Shown here: positions 56,815 through 64,000 of the stretch, piece after piece | Layout: every line of letters starts with the position of its first letter | Position numbering within the stretch: position 1 is the stretch's first letter | Origin: Lascolabacillus massiliensis | GTDB taxonomy: Bacteria > Bacteroidota > Bacteroidia > Bacteroidales > Dysgonomonadaceae | Reading direction: 5' to 3' | Length of the DNA: 64,000 nucleotides | Assembly (NCBI RefSeq): GCF_001282625.1 | Contig: NZ_CTEJ01000001.1 | Span: forward strand, 930,001 to 994,000 | Program-made: the position numbers and the translations under genes | The notes under the pieces: model-generated | What the model was told of the DNA's origin: nothing | Seen by the model: the letters and a program-made list of their open reading frames with translations, nothing else | Databases searched by the model: none

Positions 56815-57597
56815 TTAATTGTATGCTTTAAGTCTCATCAGCATCTCATCAAAATCAACTTTGTGTGCATCAAATTCCGGTCCGTCGATGCATACAAATT
56901 TTGTTTCACCTCCCACGGTAACTCTGCAGGCACCACACATACCAGTACCGTCCACCATGATAGTATTCAGAGAGGCAACTGTCGGCACATCATATTTCTC
57001 CGTCAGTTTAGAAACAAATTTCATCATAATAGCAGGACCTATTGTTACGCACAGATCCACTTTTTCTCTCTTGATTACATTTTCTACTCCATCAGTAATC
57101 AAACCTTTTTCGCCATAAGAACCGTCATCAGTCATTATTACCACTTCATCAGAGTACTGACGAACCTGTTCTTCTAGAATAACCAACTCTTTTGTGCGGG
57201 CTGCAAGAACAGATATTACCCTGTTGTCGGCTTTTTTCATTGCTTCAATGATAGGAAGCATAGGAGCAACTCCAACACCACCACCTGCACAAACAACTGT
57301 TCCAAAGTTCTCTATATGTGTGGCCTTACCTAATGGCCCCACCATATCAGTTATATATTCTCCCGGCTCAAGACTACACAGCTTTTCTGACGATTTGCCT
57401 ACTCTTTGTACCACAAGTGTGATAGTACCCTTCTTTATATCAGCAGAGGCAATAGTGTATGGAACTCTTTCTCCTTTTTTACCAACTCTCACAATTACAA
57501 AGTGTCCTGCTTTCCTGCTTTTCGCGATAAGAGGTGCTTCAACCTCAAATTTTACTACTCTTTCTGAAAGGTACTCTTTAGCTACAATTTTATTCAT
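56815..57597 (-). CDS. nfnA: NfnA: NADH-binding FAD/[2Fe-2S] subunit (PyrK/SudB-like)
   Basis: With the start at MNKIVAKEYLSERV it has 260 residues, the normal length; the open frame extends 41 codons upstream but that part does not fit the family. FAD-binding residues lie in RVPYTIASADIKKGTITLVVQ, the NADH motif is VVCAGGGVGVAPMLPI, and a C-terminal cluster GMCGACRVTV ... FVCIDGPEFDAHKVDF binds [2Fe-2S]. Paired with NfnB it would bifurcate electrons between NADH, NADPH and ferredoxin, as expected in a fermentative anaerobe. PyrK is the alternative, but no pyrD is adjacent. Confidence 0.88.
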   Translation of the reverse strand: MNKIVAKEYLSERVVKFEVEAPLIAKSRKAGHFVIVRVGKKGERVPYTIASADIKKGTITLVVQRVGKSSEKLCSLEPGEYITDMVGPLGKATHIENFGTVVCAGGGVGVAPMLPIIEAMKKADNRVISVLAARTKELVILEEQVRQYSDEVVIMTDDGSYGEKGLITDGVENVIKREKVDLCVTIGPAIMMKFVSKLTEKYDVPTVASLNTIMVDGTGMCGACRVTVGGETKFVCIDGPEFDAHKVDFDEMLMRLKAYN

Positions 57598-57607
57598 TAC
57601 TATATTA

Positions 57608-58000
57608 TCATTTCTTATTGATGATTTCCCAAAAACTTTCCGGAAGAAAGATATTTGAAATATTAACAGCTTCCGAGAAAAGTGGAGCAATCTCTTTATC
57701 ATGAAACCCTGCAATGCCACATCCCACGCGGGTAACTAAAAATGTTAGCTTCGGGTTTGATTTTGCAAATTCAATAAACTTATCCACATATGGTTTTATT
57801 TCATCAACTCCGCCATGCATAGTGGGAATTCCGTATGAGCTGCCCTGCAAGCCGGCTCCCTGTCCCCATACAGCGCCAAATTTCTCGTAAGCTGTTTCAG
57901 CAGCTCCACCCCCATGAATTCCTTCCAGATTACTTCCAAATACAAAAATCTCGTTCTCTTCCAGATCGGAAATAAATGAGGGTGTTACTCTATTATTCAT
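57608..58000 (-). CDS. Macro-like small protein of a phage-associated family (A1S_2505-like)
   Basis: A 130-residue soluble protein. Landmarks are EIFVFGSNLEGIHGGGAAETAYEKFGA (about 17-43), GAGLQGSSYGIPTMHGG (49-65) and FLVTRVGCGIAGFHDKEIAPLFSEA (87-111). This Gly-rich alternating pattern is macro-domain-like and recalls a family often annotated as a phage non-structural protein; ADP-ribose or nucleotide binding is a guess. Its ATG overlaps the stop of the DUF1080-PHP gene by four bases (ATGA). It is ten bases before nfnA. There are no other phage genes around it. Confidence 0.6.
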   Translation of the reverse strand: MNNRVTPSFISDLEENEIFVFGSNLEGIHGGGAAETAYEKFGAVWGQGAGLQGSSYGIPTMHGGVDEIKPYVDKFIEFAKSNPKLTFLVTRVGCGIAGFHDKEIAPLFSEAVNISNIFLPESFWEIINKK

Positions 58001-59370
58001 ATTGTCATATTTGGTTTATACATATCTTCAGCAGTAATACCGCACTCTTCTTTCATGCGAATACAGTATTCAAGCTTCCCAAAATCACCATCACCGTTGT
58101 TGGTACCGAAAGTAAATTTCAGTCCCGCTTCCTTTGCCTTAAGTATAAATGCCTTATTAGGTATTTCATACCTGTTATTTATTTCAAGAACTTTGTCTGT
58201 TTCCACCAAAGCTTTAATTACCTTATCCATTCTTTCTTCTGTCCAGAATTCATCATATCTGTCATTCATTACATCAGGAAGAAAATTTGGATTGACATAC
58301 ACATCCATTGGTTCCTGCATTACATCTACAATCTTCTGTACAATCAGATCCATATATTCCTGTTCGTTTTCAATATAAACCTCTTCAGGAATCCATAGAC
58401 GAGTACGTCTTCCTTTTGTATCAGTAAATGTTAAAGCATCAGTAAAAACATAATCAAATTTTTCTCTTACTTCAGCAGAAAATGTTTGTGGCCATTCACG
58501 ACCTTCACCCTGCATTGCCTGAATGAATGGTTGTCCCTCCATCTCTTTAATATATTCAATAACCTCCTCATCATTAGTAATTGGGAAACCTATTCCGCAA
58601 TTAGGTGCTAATGCGTAGTTAATACCATATTTACGAGACTGTTTAGCTGCTTCGTCTGCAGTAATTCCTTTAAGATGAACATGGTAGTCAAGCACTGGGA
58701 AATTATCCTGATGAAGTTTAATGATATGATCAGTTGTTTCATCGATAGCAAGCAGCTGCTGCTGAGCAATGTCCGGATTAGTTTTTAAAGGAGTCACCTC
58801 AATCGACTCAATCTCTATTGTACCTTCACTGCTTTGAATAGCAAATTTACCGCTTGATAGCAGTTTAGATGAATGTTCAGCTGTACGATAAGGAGCAGTT
58901 GGTTCGATATACTCAACAACCGGATTTCCATTAACCGATATAGTAATTGCTTTGCCTTCAACTTGAATATCCATATCAAACCACTCATCTGTTTTTACTG
59001 TTGATTTAGCTAAGTTTCTTACAGAAAGCAAGCTGCCTGTTTTTGTCCACCATTCAGCACTTTCAAGATCGTTGTTTAATGCAACTCTGTATCCATCTGC
59101 TGCATTATCTGTATGAAAAGCAATAAATCCTTTTCCATTACCTACAGTACGTGCTTTTACCTTTAGGATAAAGTCACTGTAATTACCTTTTTTCAATACT
59201 AAAGCAGCGCCATTATTAACTGTAATGATGCCATTTTCTACTGCCACATTGCCTTGTGTTTCCCACTGATCTGTATTCTCACCGTTAAACAGTGATTTAG
59301 GTGAATTGTCTCCGGTACAGGAGTAAATTCCCATTAAAAGAATGCTTAGAAATAATACTACCTTATTCAT
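57997..59370 (-). CDS. DUF1080-like domain fused to a PHP-like metal hydrolase domain, lipoprotein
   Basis: With the start at MNKVVLFLS the protein has 457 residues; a further nine codons are open but spoil the signal. Lipobox MGIYSC (Cys near 18). Residues about 25-200 form a DUF1080/LamG-like sandwich (SLFNGENTDQWETQG, DFILKVKARTVGNGKGFIAFHTDN, KFAIQSSEGTIEIESIEV). From about 225 a PHP-like TIM barrel starts with the metal-binding HxH of FPVLDYHVHLKG, with ALAPNCGIGFP, VYVNPNFLPD, ALVETDKVLEINNRY and FTFGTNNGDGDFG as further conserved blocks. It looks like a two-domain surface or periplasmic enzyme on glycoside- or phosphoester-type substrates. Confidence 0.75.
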   Translation of the reverse strand: MNKVVLFLSILLMGIYSCTGDNSPKSLFNGENTDQWETQGNVAVENGIITVNNGAALVLKKGNYSDFILKVKARTVGNGKGFIAFHTDNAADGYRVALNNDLESAEWWTKTGSLLSVRNLAKSTVKTDEWFDMDIQVEGKAITISVNGNPVVEYIEPTAPYRTAEHSSKLLSSGKFAIQSSEGTIEIESIEVTPLKTNPDIAQQQLLAIDETTDHIIKLHQDNFPVLDYHVHLKGITADEAAKQSRKYGINYALAPNCGIGFPITNDEEVIEYIKEMEGQPFIQAMQGEGREWPQTFSAEVREKFDYVFTDALTFTDTKGRRTRLWIPEEVYIENEQEYMDLIVQKIVDVMQEPMDVYVNPNFLPDVMNDRYDEFWTEERMDKVIKALVETDKVLEINNRYEIPNKAFILKAKEAGLKFTFGTNNGDGDFGKLEYCIRMKEECGITAEDMYKPNMTI

Positions 59371-59414
59371 ATTTATAAATTTAAAATTAAAGGACATTCT
59401 TACAGAGTATGATA

Positions 59415-60413
59415 TTAGAATGTAAATAATAATTCCACAGTAAGCTTATCTGCATCCATCTGAGGATTTTTACTAAAGATCGACATGCTATTATTTATAA
59501 AGTACCACTCATAATCCAGTCTGATTATTGATGAAAACCTTTCTTCCTTGAAGCCAAAGCCGATTCCTGCTGTCAATCTGTTAGTATCAAAACCTTTCTC
59601 ATCAAGCTGCTCATCTATAGCATCCCATCTTACTGCAGGAAGTACATAGTCGAAGAATTTGCTTTTGATTGGGAAACGGTAGGCACTCTGCACATAATAA
59701 GAAAGCATATCGCTATAAAGATCAGTTTTGCTGTCTTTCTTCATTATTTCAGTTTCCACTTTAAAGTTATTAATCTCATATCTGAGATCGGCACCATAAA
59801 ACAGGACGTGTGTTGAGTCATTGTTCTGATAATCATAAGCCTTGGCAGTAAACCTTAAACCCTTCATGCTACCTAACTCGATGCGACCACCAGTAGACAA
59901 ATTCTGTTTCCATACAGGATCATTAATTGCATTACCGTTATATACACCAAATTCCAGTCCCGCAGGAACAACTCCCACGTTAAATTTATACTTAGCCAGA
60001 ATTCCTAAATCACGTGTACTGATAAAATATTTTCCAAGAAAAGCACGGTTAGCAAACATCATATCGGAAGGACTCACAACATAAGAGTTATATAATGGTA
60101 TACTTGTCTGTCCCATAGTAAAAGAGAGTCCTTTAACAGGAGTAATTGTTCCACTAAGGTCAAGTACCTTAAATTTACCTTCATCACTAAGCTCCACCTG
60201 TGCTCTGTATGATGAAAAAGAATTTATATCTCCCTTTACTCCTAAACGAGTATTTCGTATAGAAAAACGAGACATATTACTTTCAGGAGCATATTCATAT
60301 TTGTTTTTTAATGTTCCATCTATCTTAAAACTAGGGTAGGTGACCGTGTTTTGTGCGATCATCGTAGTAGTAATTAAAAACCCAAAAATCAATAGTAGTA
60401 GGTTTGTTCTCAT
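59415..60413 (-). CDS. OprO/OprP-like porin
   Basis: A 332-residue outer-membrane beta-barrel, taking the start at MRTNLLLLIFGFL, which gives a proper signal peptide (cleavage after IAQ). The open frame extends 39 codons upstream into the end of the alkyltransferase gene and is rejected. The landmarks SRFSIRNTRLGVKGDINSF, GQTSIPLYNSY, ANRAFLGKYFISTRDLGI and the terminal Phe of LTVELLFTF fit the phosphate-selective porin O/P family in Bacteroidota. Specificity (phosphate, pyrophosphate, other anions) cannot be told. Confidence 0.78.
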   Translation of the reverse strand: MRTNLLLLIFGFLITTTMIAQNTVTYPSFKIDGTLKNKYEYAPESNMSRFSIRNTRLGVKGDINSFSSYRAQVELSDEGKFKVLDLSGTITPVKGLSFTMGQTSIPLYNSYVVSPSDMMFANRAFLGKYFISTRDLGILAKYKFNVGVVPAGLEFGVYNGNAINDPVWKQNLSTGGRIELGSMKGLRFTAKAYDYQNNDSTHVLFYGADLRYEINNFKVETEIMKKDSKTDLYSDMLSYYVQSAYRFPIKSKFFDYVLPAVRWDAIDEQLDEKGFDTNRLTAGIGFGFKEERFSSIIRLDYEWYFINNSMSIFSKNPQMDADKLTVELLFTF

Positions 60414-60456
60414 ATATTTATTTATTTGAAAATATTTCAGATAACTTCTGTCATAA

Positions 60457-61008
60457 TTATATAGTTGATTCATGCTTAAGTATTTTCTTTTTAATATCCA
60501 ATCCCCAGTAATATCCACCAAGAGTGCCATCAGAGCGAATAATCCTGTGACAAGGAATTAAAAAAGTAACAGGGTTTTGTCCAATAGCTGATGCAACAGC
60601 ACGTACAGCTTTTGGTCTGCCTATTTTTTCTGCTATATGCATATAACTGCAGGTTTCACCAACTTTAGTATTCAACAGCTCATCCCACACATTCAGTTGA
60701 AATTCAGTTCCCTTCAGATGGAAAGTAATTTCAGTAGTTGCATTTGGATTTGAAACCTGTGTAACTGCATCTTTGATCATCTGATTTTTCTGCTTAACTA
60801 AAACAGCATTCAGAAATCTCTTTTTCAGCTCTTCAAGCATCTCAGGCTCATCTCCTATGCCCAAGTAGCATATACCTTTATCAGTTGCAGCAACAAAAAT
60901 ATGCCCGTAGATTGAGTCAAAAGAATCATATCTAATTGTCAGATTCTTCTCATCATCAACCGTTATTGGAATTATTTTGTATCTGCTTTGTCTTTCTTGA
61001 TTGCTCAT
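60457..61008 (-). CDS. ogt: Methylated-DNA--protein-cysteine S-methyltransferase
   Basis: Suicide repair protein that moves alkyl groups from O6-alkylguanine to its own Cys. It has 183 residues. The active site FLIPCHRIIRSDGTLGGYYWGL has Cys153, preceded by RPKAVRAVASAIGQNP, the DNA-binding helix with the Arg finger; the N-terminal ribonuclease-like domain is shorter than in Ada. It lies in the middle of a closely packed minus-strand gene run, between apbE and the porin, without a visible own promoter. Confidence 0.92.
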   Translation of the reverse strand: MSNQERQSRYKIIPITVDDEKNLTIRYDSFDSIYGHIFVAATDKGICYLGIGDEPEMLEELKKRFLNAVLVKQKNQMIKDAVTQVSNPNATTEITFHLKGTEFQLNVWDELLNTKVGETCSYMHIAEKIGRPKAVRAVASAIGQNPVTFLIPCHRIIRSDGTLGGYYWGLDIKKKILKHESTI

Positions 61009-61046
61009 AATCCTGATACTATTTTAGTTAGTAATTTAGGCCCTGT

Positions 61047-62084
61047 TTATCTGTTATTTGCAAAAAACTGCTCAAAACCCTCTGAATGTTTAACCGCAAA
61101 CGATCCGTCAGTCTCATTATCATAAATAAAATAGTAATGCAGACCCGGAACTATTTTAGCCACTTCAATTGATTTATCAATACCCATTGCCATAAAAGCA
61201 GTTGCATATGCATCAGCAGTCATACAGTCATCAGCAATAACAGTTGCACTCAATATATCAGTTTCGGAGGGATATCCTGTATGCGGATCAATTGTATGAG
61301 TATATTTTTTACCATCCTTTACATAAAAATTCCTATAGTTACCAGAAGTAGCAAGTGATTTATCACAAAGCGATAAGACAGTCTGAAGCTCATGCTGAAC
61401 TAAAATAAAATCATTAGGTTTATCCACACCTATTCTCCAGCAATTGTTCTTTTCATTAACCCCTTTGGCACTTATCTCACCACCAATTTCTACCATGTAG
61501 TTCTCAATTCCAAAACTCTCAAGTAGGTCTGCAACCACATCGCATGAGTAACCTTTGGCAATTGCCGATGTATTTAACTCCACACGAGGATCAGCTTTCA
61601 CCACCTTCCCATTTTCAATTTTTATCTTCTCATAACCGACAAACTCCTCCAGACTGTCAATTATTTCAGGAGTAACATTATCCATATTCTGGAAACCAAA
61701 CCCCCATGCATTTATTAGAGGAGAAACAGTAATATCGAAATACCCGTTAGTGTTTTGCGAAATCTCCATCGATTTATAGAAAACCTTTATAAAAAAGGAG
61801 TCGAGCTCAACCTCTTCATTGTTGTTTACCTTCGTTATTATTGAGTTATCTTTAAAAGGATTTAACGAGAGATCAAATCTGTCGAGTTCTGATTTAATTT
61901 CTTCACTCAGCGACCTGGAATACTCATATTTTATACTATATCCGGTAGTAAATATCTCACCATGCTCCTGAAAATACTGTAGGTTTTCATTTTTCTTACT
62001 GTCTGAATTACAGGCAGTAAAAGCAGAAATTAAAAAAAGAGACAGTAATATTTGGAGACTCTTGTTTGAGTATTTTGAAGTCAT
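61047..62084 (-). CDS. apbE: FAD:protein FMN transferase (ApbE), lipoprotein
   Basis: A 345-residue ApbE family protein with lipobox SAFTAC (Cys25). It covalently attaches FMN to Thr/Ser of target proteins such as NqrB, NqrC and RnfG/D outside the cytoplasmic membrane. Motifs are YFDITVSPLINAWGFG, VELNTSAIAKGYSCDVVADLL, EIGGEISAKG and the metal/FAD site THTIDPHTGYPSETDILSATVIADDCMTADAYATAFMAMG. Its flavinylation targets are not in the window. It is 38 bases upstream of the alkyltransferase gene. Confidence 0.92.
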   Translation of the reverse strand: MTSKYSNKSLQILLSLFLISAFTACNSDSKKNENLQYFQEHGEIFTTGYSIKYEYSRSLSEEIKSELDRFDLSLNPFKDNSIITKVNNNEEVELDSFFIKVFYKSMEISQNTNGYFDITVSPLINAWGFGFQNMDNVTPEIIDSLEEFVGYEKIKIENGKVVKADPRVELNTSAIAKGYSCDVVADLLESFGIENYMVEIGGEISAKGVNEKNNCWRIGVDKPNDFILVQHELQTVLSLCDKSLATSGNYRNFYVKDGKKYTHTIDPHTGYPSETDILSATVIADDCMTADAYATAFMAMGIDKSIEVAKIVPGLHYYFIYDNETDGSFAVKHSEGFEQFFANNR

Positions 62085-62136
62085 GTTTTTAGTGTTACAA
62101 GTTTTCTTAATATGTTTACAGCAGATACTTCCTTAG

Positions 62137-63090
62137 CTAATCAATATTCTCTTCAATCCTGTAATGATTTCTTTCAGGAGAATTTCTCGAGATAAGTTCC
62201 CCGAGGAAACCTGCAAGGAAGAGCAGTGTACCAAGAATCATCATTGTGAGAGATATATAAAAGTATGGCGACTCAGTAACCAGGCGATAGGGGTTGCCAT
62301 GATTCATATCATAAATCTTGATTACGCCAACAGCAATAGTTGCAATAAATCCAATAATGAACATAACAGTGCCCCAAAGGCCAAAAAAGTGCATCGGTTT
62401 TTTACCAAACTTATTTAAAAACCAGAGCGTTATAAGATCGAGATAACCATTTAAGAATCTGCGTGATCCAAATTTGCTTTTACCATATTTGCGTGGACTG
62501 TGTACCACTTCTTTTTCTCCAATTTTTGTATATCCTGCATATTTTGCCAATACAGGAATATATCGATGCATATCGTTATAGATCTCAATACTCTTAGCCA
62601 GAGATTTACGGTAAGCCTTCAATCCACAATTGAAGTCGTGCAGCTTAATCCCCGATACCTTTCGGGCAGTTGCATTAAAAAGTTTGGAAGGTAAATTCTT
62701 TGTCAGCTTATTATCATACCTTTTTCGCTTCCAGCCGGAAACCAGGTCATATTTCTCCTCCTTAATCATTCTGTAAAGCTCTGGGATCTCTTCGGGACTA
62801 TCCTGGAGGTCAGCATCCATTGTTATCAGAACGTCGCCCTGTGCCTTCTGAAAAGCACAATGCAAAGCAGGAGATTTACCATAATTACGTCTGAATTTTA
62901 TTGCCTTAACATGTTCAGAAGAGCTCTTCAGACTTTTGATAATATCCCACGAACCATCGGTGCTTCCGTCATCAACAAATATTATTTCGTATGAAAAACC
63001 GTTGTCCTCCATAACCTGTTTAATCCGGTTGTGCAGTTCGGATAGCGACTCTTCCTCATTATACAATGGTATTACAACTGATATATCCAT
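62137..63090 (-). CDS. GT2 family polyprenyl-phosphate glycosyltransferase (GtrB/DPM1-like)
   Basis: With the start at MDISVVIPLYNEEESL the protein has 317 residues; 18 further upstream codons overlap the previous gene and are rejected. The GT-A domain has EIIFVDDGSTDGSWDI, the DxD-type VLITMDADLQDSPEEIPELY and the RKYGKSKFGSRRF segment typical of GtrB/DPM1-like enzymes. Two C-terminal membrane helices follow (HFFGLWGTVMFIIGFIATIAVGV; FYISLTMMILGTLLFLAGFLGEL). It probably moves a sugar from a nucleotide to undecaprenyl phosphate at the inner membrane. Confidence 0.9.
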   Translation of the reverse strand: MDISVVIPLYNEEESLSELHNRIKQVMEDNGFSYEIIFVDDGSTDGSWDIIKSLKSSSEHVKAIKFRRNYGKSPALHCAFQKAQGDVLITMDADLQDSPEEIPELYRMIKEEKYDLVSGWKRKRYDNKLTKNLPSKLFNATARKVSGIKLHDFNCGLKAYRKSLAKSIEIYNDMHRYIPVLAKYAGYTKIGEKEVVHSPRKYGKSKFGSRRFLNGYLDLITLWFLNKFGKKPMHFFGLWGTVMFIIGFIATIAVGVIKIYDMNHGNPYRLVTESPYFYISLTMMILGTLLFLAGFLGELISRNSPERNHYRIEENID

Positions 63091-63109
63091 TTCTATCTCT
63101 ATAAATAAA

Positions 63110-63634
63110 CTATAATTCTTGTTTAGGCTTATATTTTCTTGCAACTGGCACTAAAACAAGCGAAAGTAATAAACCTATAAAAACATCAGCCATTATAACG
63201 TTATTAAATACGTATGAGAATGTGCTTGGCAGTGGTTGCTTCATCATCTGAGCAGTCAATGCCTGGCTCAGTTTCAATGATTGTGCAATTTCAATCAGGT
63301 TGCTGTATAAATTTGAAATAAAAGCAGGATCCAGCCATTTTACATGTATAAATACGATCACTGCCTCAAAAATAGATGCAAAAAAGAAAAGTATAATCGA
63401 AAATTGTATACCATGCCAGAAAGACATTTTATTTTCTACTAACCCTGAATTATATCTAACAAGAAAATAAAATAAAATTATTGGTGTTCCTATACTCAGC
63501 AGGTTATTCAGATAGCTTAATATAACCATATCCCTACCTAAAATAACCAGCAGATATTTTAATACCCAAAATAATCCAAGGGTGAAAGCAGCATTTGTAG
63601 CGTAATTAAAAAGATGATTTTTATTCTCTTCCAT
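63110..63634 (-). CDS. DUF4199 membrane protein
   Basis: A 174-residue integral membrane protein with four hydrophobic segments (AAFTLGLFWVLKYLLVIL; IGTPIILFYFLV; IILFFFASIFEAVIVFIHV; VFIGLLLSLVLVPVA). The amphipathic helix LTAQMMKQPLPS between the last two segments is typical of DUF4199. Function is unknown. It is the first gene of a ten-gene minus-strand run and is 19 bases before the GT2 gene; DUF4199 next to GT2 is a frequent Bacteroidota pair. Confidence 0.82.
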   Translation of the reverse strand: MEENKNHLFNYATNAAFTLGLFWVLKYLLVILGRDMVILSYLNNLLSIGTPIILFYFLVRYNSGLVENKMSFWHGIQFSIILFFFASIFEAVIVFIHVKWLDPAFISNLYSNLIEIAQSLKLSQALTAQMMKQPLPSTFSYVFNNVIMADVFIGLLLSLVLVPVARKYKPKQEL

Positions 63635-63652
63635 TGATTTTTATTTAACATA

Positions 63653-63660
63653 CAAAAGTA
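63653..63660 (-). promoter_or_regulatory. -7 element upstream of the DUF4199 gene
   Basis: Minus-strand TACTTTTG (63660-63653), a perfect TAnnTTTG 18 bases before the ATG. No well-spaced -33 was found. Confidence 0.4.
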
Positions 63661-63711
63661 ATCAAAAATATACAAATTATTACCTCCATTTCGTCACATT
63701 AAAAAAATATG

Positions 63712-63719
63712 TACCTTTG
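63712..63719 (+). promoter_or_regulatory. -7 element of the right-end glycosyltransferase gene
   Basis: TACCTTTG with a weak TTTCG (63689-63693) 18 bases upstream. The leader to the GTG start would be about 17 bases. Confidence 0.5.
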
Positions 63720-63742
63720 CGAGTTGTTTAATAGTATTAATT

Positions 63743-64000
63743 GTGAGGACCACACCTTTACACATTGTTATTCCGGTGAAAAACTCTCCGGAATCGACAA
63801 GTCTGACTATAGAAGCTGTTATAAATTCAAAATCTGAAATAGACTTTGAACTAACGGTTTATGATGATTTTAGTGAAAAAGAAACGGCAGATATGCTTGA
63901 TAAACTGGCTTCGAAGTATAACTTCAAAGTTGTCCATTTATCGGAAGTAACTGCCAACCCGTCGCCTAACTACCGTCTTGTTCTGCAGATGGCACAAACA
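63743..64000 (+). CDS. Glycosyltransferase family 2 protein (3' end outside window)
   Basis: 86 codons from GTG 63743 to the window edge. LHIVIPVKNSPESTSLTIEAVINSK, then FELTVYDDFSEKETADMLDKLA, match the N-terminal GT-A fold (the VIPVxN strand and the VxDD segment). A GTG start is accepted because the frame has no ATG before residue 52 and a promoter lies just upstream. It is divergent from the DUF4199-GT2 gene run. Confidence 0.75.
   Translation, partial: MRTTPLHIVIPVKNSPESTSLTIEAVINSKSEIDFELTVYDDFSEKETADMLDKLASKYNFKVVHLSEVTANPSPNYRLVLQMAQT

Noticed and set aside
55328-57597. Glutamate synthase beta subunit with a PyrK subunit
   Set aside because: No large glutamate synthase subunit or PyrD is adjacent; the tandem of the two subunits is the standard NfnAB arrangement.
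57194-57658. 154-codon plus-strand ORF over nfnA
   Set aside because: It is antisense to nfnA, whose flavin, NADH and Fe-S motifs are intact; the composition is that of a complementary frame.

Overview
The window is an A+T-rich chromosomal segment from a Bacteroidota bacterium, most like the Bacteroides/Porphyromonas/Dysgonomonas group (order Bacteroidales). The evidence is a SusC/SusD pair, FimA/Mfa-type fimbrial lipoproteins, DUF3575/DUF3868/DUF4199/DUF3109 proteins, the tig-clpP-clpX-recQ gene order, and many promoters with the Bacteroidota -7 element TAnnTTTG, often 19-24 bases after a TTTG or TTG. A Dysgonomonadaceae-type anaerobe is my guess; the sequence does not fix the genus. I see no rRNA, CRISPR, insertion sequence or prophage.

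Layout. 1-5.4 kb (minus): protein quality control (trigger factor, ClpP, ClpX) and a RecQ helicase cut by the window edge. 5.5-12.9 kb: a CPBP protease, a cysteine-rich DUF3109 protein, a TetR regulator, a FabG-like reductase, a pseudouridine synthase, two small envelope proteins, a sugar-phosphate nucleotidyltransferase and a CNNM/CorC-type membrane protein. 12.9-17.4 kb: a galactose operon (mutarotase, MFS transporter, galactokinase) followed by a Nudix-fold regulator whose Nudix box looks catalytically dead. 18.4-26.2 kb: carA with two tandem, diverged carB genes, all resembling eukaryotic CPS1/CAD. A long-chain acyl-CoA ligase converges on them.

28.1-36.8 kb: a SusC/SusD outer-membrane uptake pair followed by three exported enzymes (a Tat-signal Gfo/Idh/MocA oxidoreductase, a DUF1080 lipoprotein, a sugar isomerase/epimerase-like lipoprotein). 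No classical glycoside hydrolase is present, so an oxidative route (3-keto-glycoside formation, then cleavage) is likely. 37-39.5 kb: a DUF805 protein, tRNA-Gln and tyrS.

39.6-52.2 kb: a fimbrial locus with its own regulators. It starts with a TPR-membrane-HTH sensor/regulator. After a long structured leader come DUF3575 and DUF3868/OmpA-like proteins, a major fimbrillin, a FimB/Mfa2-type anchor, three large accessory or tip lipoproteins and a small AraC-type protein. The four presumed polymerising subunits carry an Arg about 30 residues after the lipid Cys, in a position matching known fimbrillin processing; the anchor does not. A second OmpA/TPR lipoprotein lies convergently downstream.

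54.2-63.6 kb (minus): ten closely spaced genes that could form one transcription unit. They are a DUF4199 protein, a GT2 glycosyltransferase, ApbE, an O6-alkylguanine-DNA alkyltransferase, an OprO/P-like porin, a DUF1080-PHP fusion lipoprotein, a macro-like small protein of phage-associated type, both subunits of an electron-bifurcating NfnAB transhydrogenase, and PdxB. A divergent glycosyltransferase runs off the right end.

Several longest-ORF starts are set aside. For the CPBP protease and tyrS the longest start overlies the likely promoter; for NfnA, the GT2 enzyme, the porin, the DUF1080-PHP protein and the OmpA/TPR protein an internal Met fits the signal peptide or family start better.
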